Shown here one piece after another: positions 63,101 to 64,000 of a stretch of 64,000 bases of DNA. A model generated the notes under the pieces. That model saw only the letters and a list, made by a program, of their open reading frames with translations, did not search any database and was not told where the DNA came from. Source of the DNA: Fonsecaea monophora (Eukaryota; Ascomycota; Eurotiomycetes; Chaetothyriales; Herpotrichiellaceae); the NCBI RefSeq assembly GCF_001642475.1, contig NW_019173940.1, forward strand, positions 62,001-126,000, in the 5' to 3' direction. Every line of letters starts with the position of its first letter. Position 1 is the stretch's first letter. The translations under genes and the position numbers were made by a program.

Positions 63101-64000
63101 CCACCGGGGTGACATGCTTGTAACCTACGGCCTGAACACAACGATCGTCTGGGACGTCCCTGCGGGCACCGTGCGTCTTCGAGTGCCAAACATAGGAAAT
63201 AGCAGAGCAATGTCGCTTACATTTGCAATGAATGACCAGCGCGTCCTGGCCGCAACAGATGACAGTGTGGTCAGGTTCTTGGAGATTGCGGAGGATGGTG
63301 CGGCGTGGAAAGTCCTTGATGGGTCTCTACTCAAAGAGAATCCTCGACCCGACTTGGTCATCATGAATAGTCCGAGTTGCGTGGTTTTCAATGCAAGTGG
63401 TACACAGATCGGAGTCTGCTATAGGTCATTCCCTCTGACGGTCTGGGACTTGAACAGAGCTACGATCATTCGTCGGTGTTTGAGGCCGGTCGTTCACTCA
63501 AATCCTGCGTCAGTCTCCTCACCAACTTGGTTTCCCGTGGAATTCTTCAACTGGAATCCTGTCACTGGTCACATCATTGGCTGGTACAAGGGCAACAACC
63601 TTTTCAAGTGGCACCCCGTCACAGATGAGACTCACGAAGTCCCAGCTTGTGTCGACGGATTGGTTTGCAGTCCGAATGGGAAGTTATTTGTGACGAGTAA
63701 CAGTGACGGGATTGTCCAGCTTTGGGACTTTGCGTCTTTCACCGTGACATACCAACTTTCCTCGGGAGACTTGATCAGTGGTTTATCCTTCAGCCCGGAT
63801 TCCGAGCGGTTTTATGATATCCGGGGATCGACTATCACTGCATGGGAGCCCGGTGGGTTGGCTCAGCTTTCAGGGCCGGGCGAGGCTTTCGGCGGCCCTC
63901 TCTGTGAGAAGCAAGGGACAGCGATGTGCAGCGTACGCCAAGTGAAAGTGACACAATCCCCAAGTCTTATCGCCATCTCTTCAGCTCCAGATGGCCTACG
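60138..64000 (+). CDS. NLR-like protein: lipase-like alpha/beta-hydrolase, NACHT NTPase, WD40 repeats (cut by right edge)
   Basis: From an acceptor ending at 60137 the frame is open for 1287 codons to the window end, with no stop; the start codon must lie in an upstream exon. Residues from about 93 show an alpha/beta-hydrolase of the SesB/lipase type: FVHGLGGHSHKTW, nucleophile elbow VAHSMGGLVVKKA, FLSTPHRGS and a catalytic-His region DHHTICKF. A NACHT/STAND NTPase follows: the P-loop reads YNAPPAYGKSVLSS near residue 411, and Walker B is LFWVIDGLDES, with winged-helix-like sequence after it. From about residue 940 there are weak WD40 repeats (AHLAVLTRGGITRVWSS; CSPNGKLFVTSNSDGIVQLW). This is the domain order of fungal NLR-like proteins involved in non-self recognition and heterokaryon incompatibility, where repeats sense a ligand and the N-terminal hydrolase executes the response. 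Its own role is not known. Confidence 0.85.
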   Translation, partial: MGKLRVGFSHRRKQSTQHSGQPLTGAGDNLAVDSPSNNAQGEDSGSIANIPAKCPPARASPGTNDAQGPSRTGNGANVLGLDIIHEPQSRPTADIIFVHGLGGHSHKTWSKDRNIDFFWPGLWLPNDPQLRKARLFTYGYDSQLLGPKSVSNIMGFARSLLFDMRYGRGNRVNSLRIGEAPIVFVAHSMGGLVVKKAYLMAQNDQNCAKISRSILGIMFLSTPHRGSNLSLVLNLTLRATFQPEKSFVKELERNSSTIEDINDQFRHVAPNLSIVSFYEEHATPILGKRLMIVQRDSAILGYINEDSRGLPADHHTICKFDSEEDSKYRIVRDTLKDLVEKLENGALQTPNVGSLITRKNIEKILGLSRTPAEDFNSLRKRWVPGSCEWFLQDSRTQFWLTNPSDSHLIWYNAPPAYGKSVLSSYVIHYLQAEGHHCQYYFFNFGDQTRRSISGMLRSLAHQISLIMPEYKEEIFTTCAEDIGYDEKDYRFLWHKLFETLLFCKTFPRPLFWVIDGLDESESSQTIVELLAEALSKAQIQIKVLVTSRRTEALAWEIKKVERLLRVNVIDGNEHTHNDGDIKLLVDRELEHLPGNTAVRERLRQEILKRASGNFLWVSIVLDNLYKWQTESEIRAMLEQIPENMTKMYSQMLLSITENDNKRRVKLAKELLQWVVCAPQPLTLDQLRDGISKEYPDILDLKKTVRDVCGHFIFISNTNHVMMIHQTARDFLTNDFNGISELDRQSASSAVLIKSLSSISNPSTRALAIGAKGSLSIRMELEAQHPFSLYAANSWFHYLEYADSVSEEALRALDTFFGGPNVLDWIYILTVKDEVGALARAGSALLKFVTSNHGRKISMDHRLPTFELLGNWGTDLMRIAAKFTRYLTTQPYAIYEIIPALSPPISMINRQFRQCKGPKITITGQNESWTDVFGRFSLSQDEIALKIVSTSAHLAVLTRGGITRVWSSTDFKGICTLRHGEAVVDMCMNHRGDMLVTYGLNTTIVWDVPAGTVRLRVPNIGNSRAMSLTFAMNDQRVLAATDDSVVRFLEIAEDGAAWKVLDGSLLKENPRPDLVIMNSPSCVVFNASGTQIGVCYRSFPLTVWDLNRATIIRRCLRPVVHSNPASVSSPTWFPVEFFNWNPVTGHIIGWYKGNNLFKWHPVTDETHEVPACVDGLVCSPNGKLFVTSNSDGIVQLWDFASFTVTYQLSSGDLISGLSFSPDSERFYDIRGSTITAWEPGGLAQLSGPGEAFGGPLCEKQGTAMCSVRQVKVTQSPSLIAISSAPDGL

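Noticed and set aside
1..64000. tRNA genes, transposon ends or a CRISPR array
   Set aside because: No cloverleaf with a GTTCRA arm, no terminal repeats with a transposase or reverse transcriptase, and no spaced direct repeats were found by reading; a covariance-model scan would be decisive for tRNAs.

Overview
The window is nuclear DNA of a filamentous ascomycete (Pezizomycotina). The evidence is dense, mostly single-copy genes on both strands, many short introns (46-120 bp) with fungal GT...CTRAC...YAG signals, and fungal families: a FluG-type amidohydrolase, Zn2Cys6 regulator, ankyrin-CorA protein, lipase-NACHT-WD protein, GT25 and a spherulin-like cupin. Class or genus cannot be fixed from the sequence alone. 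I find no tRNA, rRNA, transposon or CRISPR array. Exon joins were worked out by hand; nearly all keep the reading frame exactly and restore family motifs.

1-10 kb: the 5' end of a FluG-like gene (-, cut by the left edge), an exonuclease III/AP-endonuclease-like gene (+), an F-box gene (+), a LIM-type zinc-finger gene (-) broken by one in-frame TAG, a MAPEG membrane protein (-) and a secreted cupin (-). 12-25 kb is a housekeeping block: MOT1 (-), a previously hidden three-exon complex I subunit NDUFS5 (-), SEC39 (+), and a single-pass membrane protein of unknown role (+). 26-37 kb: a secreted lysozyme-fold-like protein (+), an unknown protein (+), a GT25 glycosyltransferase gene carrying two in-frame TAG codons (-), a DCAF11/LEC14B-type WD40 protein (+) and the 68-residue translocon subunit Sss1/Sec61-gamma (-).

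37-51 kb: a large ankyrin-CorA-like membrane protein (-), a VOC/glyoxalase-fold protein (+), an RRM protein with a Gly/Met/Asn-rich tail (+), a Zn2Cys6 transcription factor (+) and a secreted Ser/Thr-rich protein (+). 52-59 kb is the metabolic centre: an isocitrate-lyase/PEP-mutase-family lyase (-) lies head to head with an aconitase/isopropylmalate-dehydratase-family enzyme (+), which converges on a fructosamine-kinase-family gene (-). Hydration of an unsaturated di- or tricarboxylate followed by retro-aldol cleavage is the logic of the methylcitrate and dimethylmalate routes, so the first two may form a two-enzyme carboxylate module, possibly under the nearby Zn2Cys6 factor (inference). From 60.1 kb to the right edge runs an NLR-like gene with a lipase-like alpha/beta-hydrolase, a NACHT-type NTPase and WD40 repeats.

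The observations most worth checking are the lyase/hydratase pair and the 142-residue N-terminal extension on the hydratase, the three TAG codons inside otherwise intact conserved frames, the divergent P-loop of the NLR-like protein, and a seven-codon upstream ORF that ends on the SEC39 start codon.
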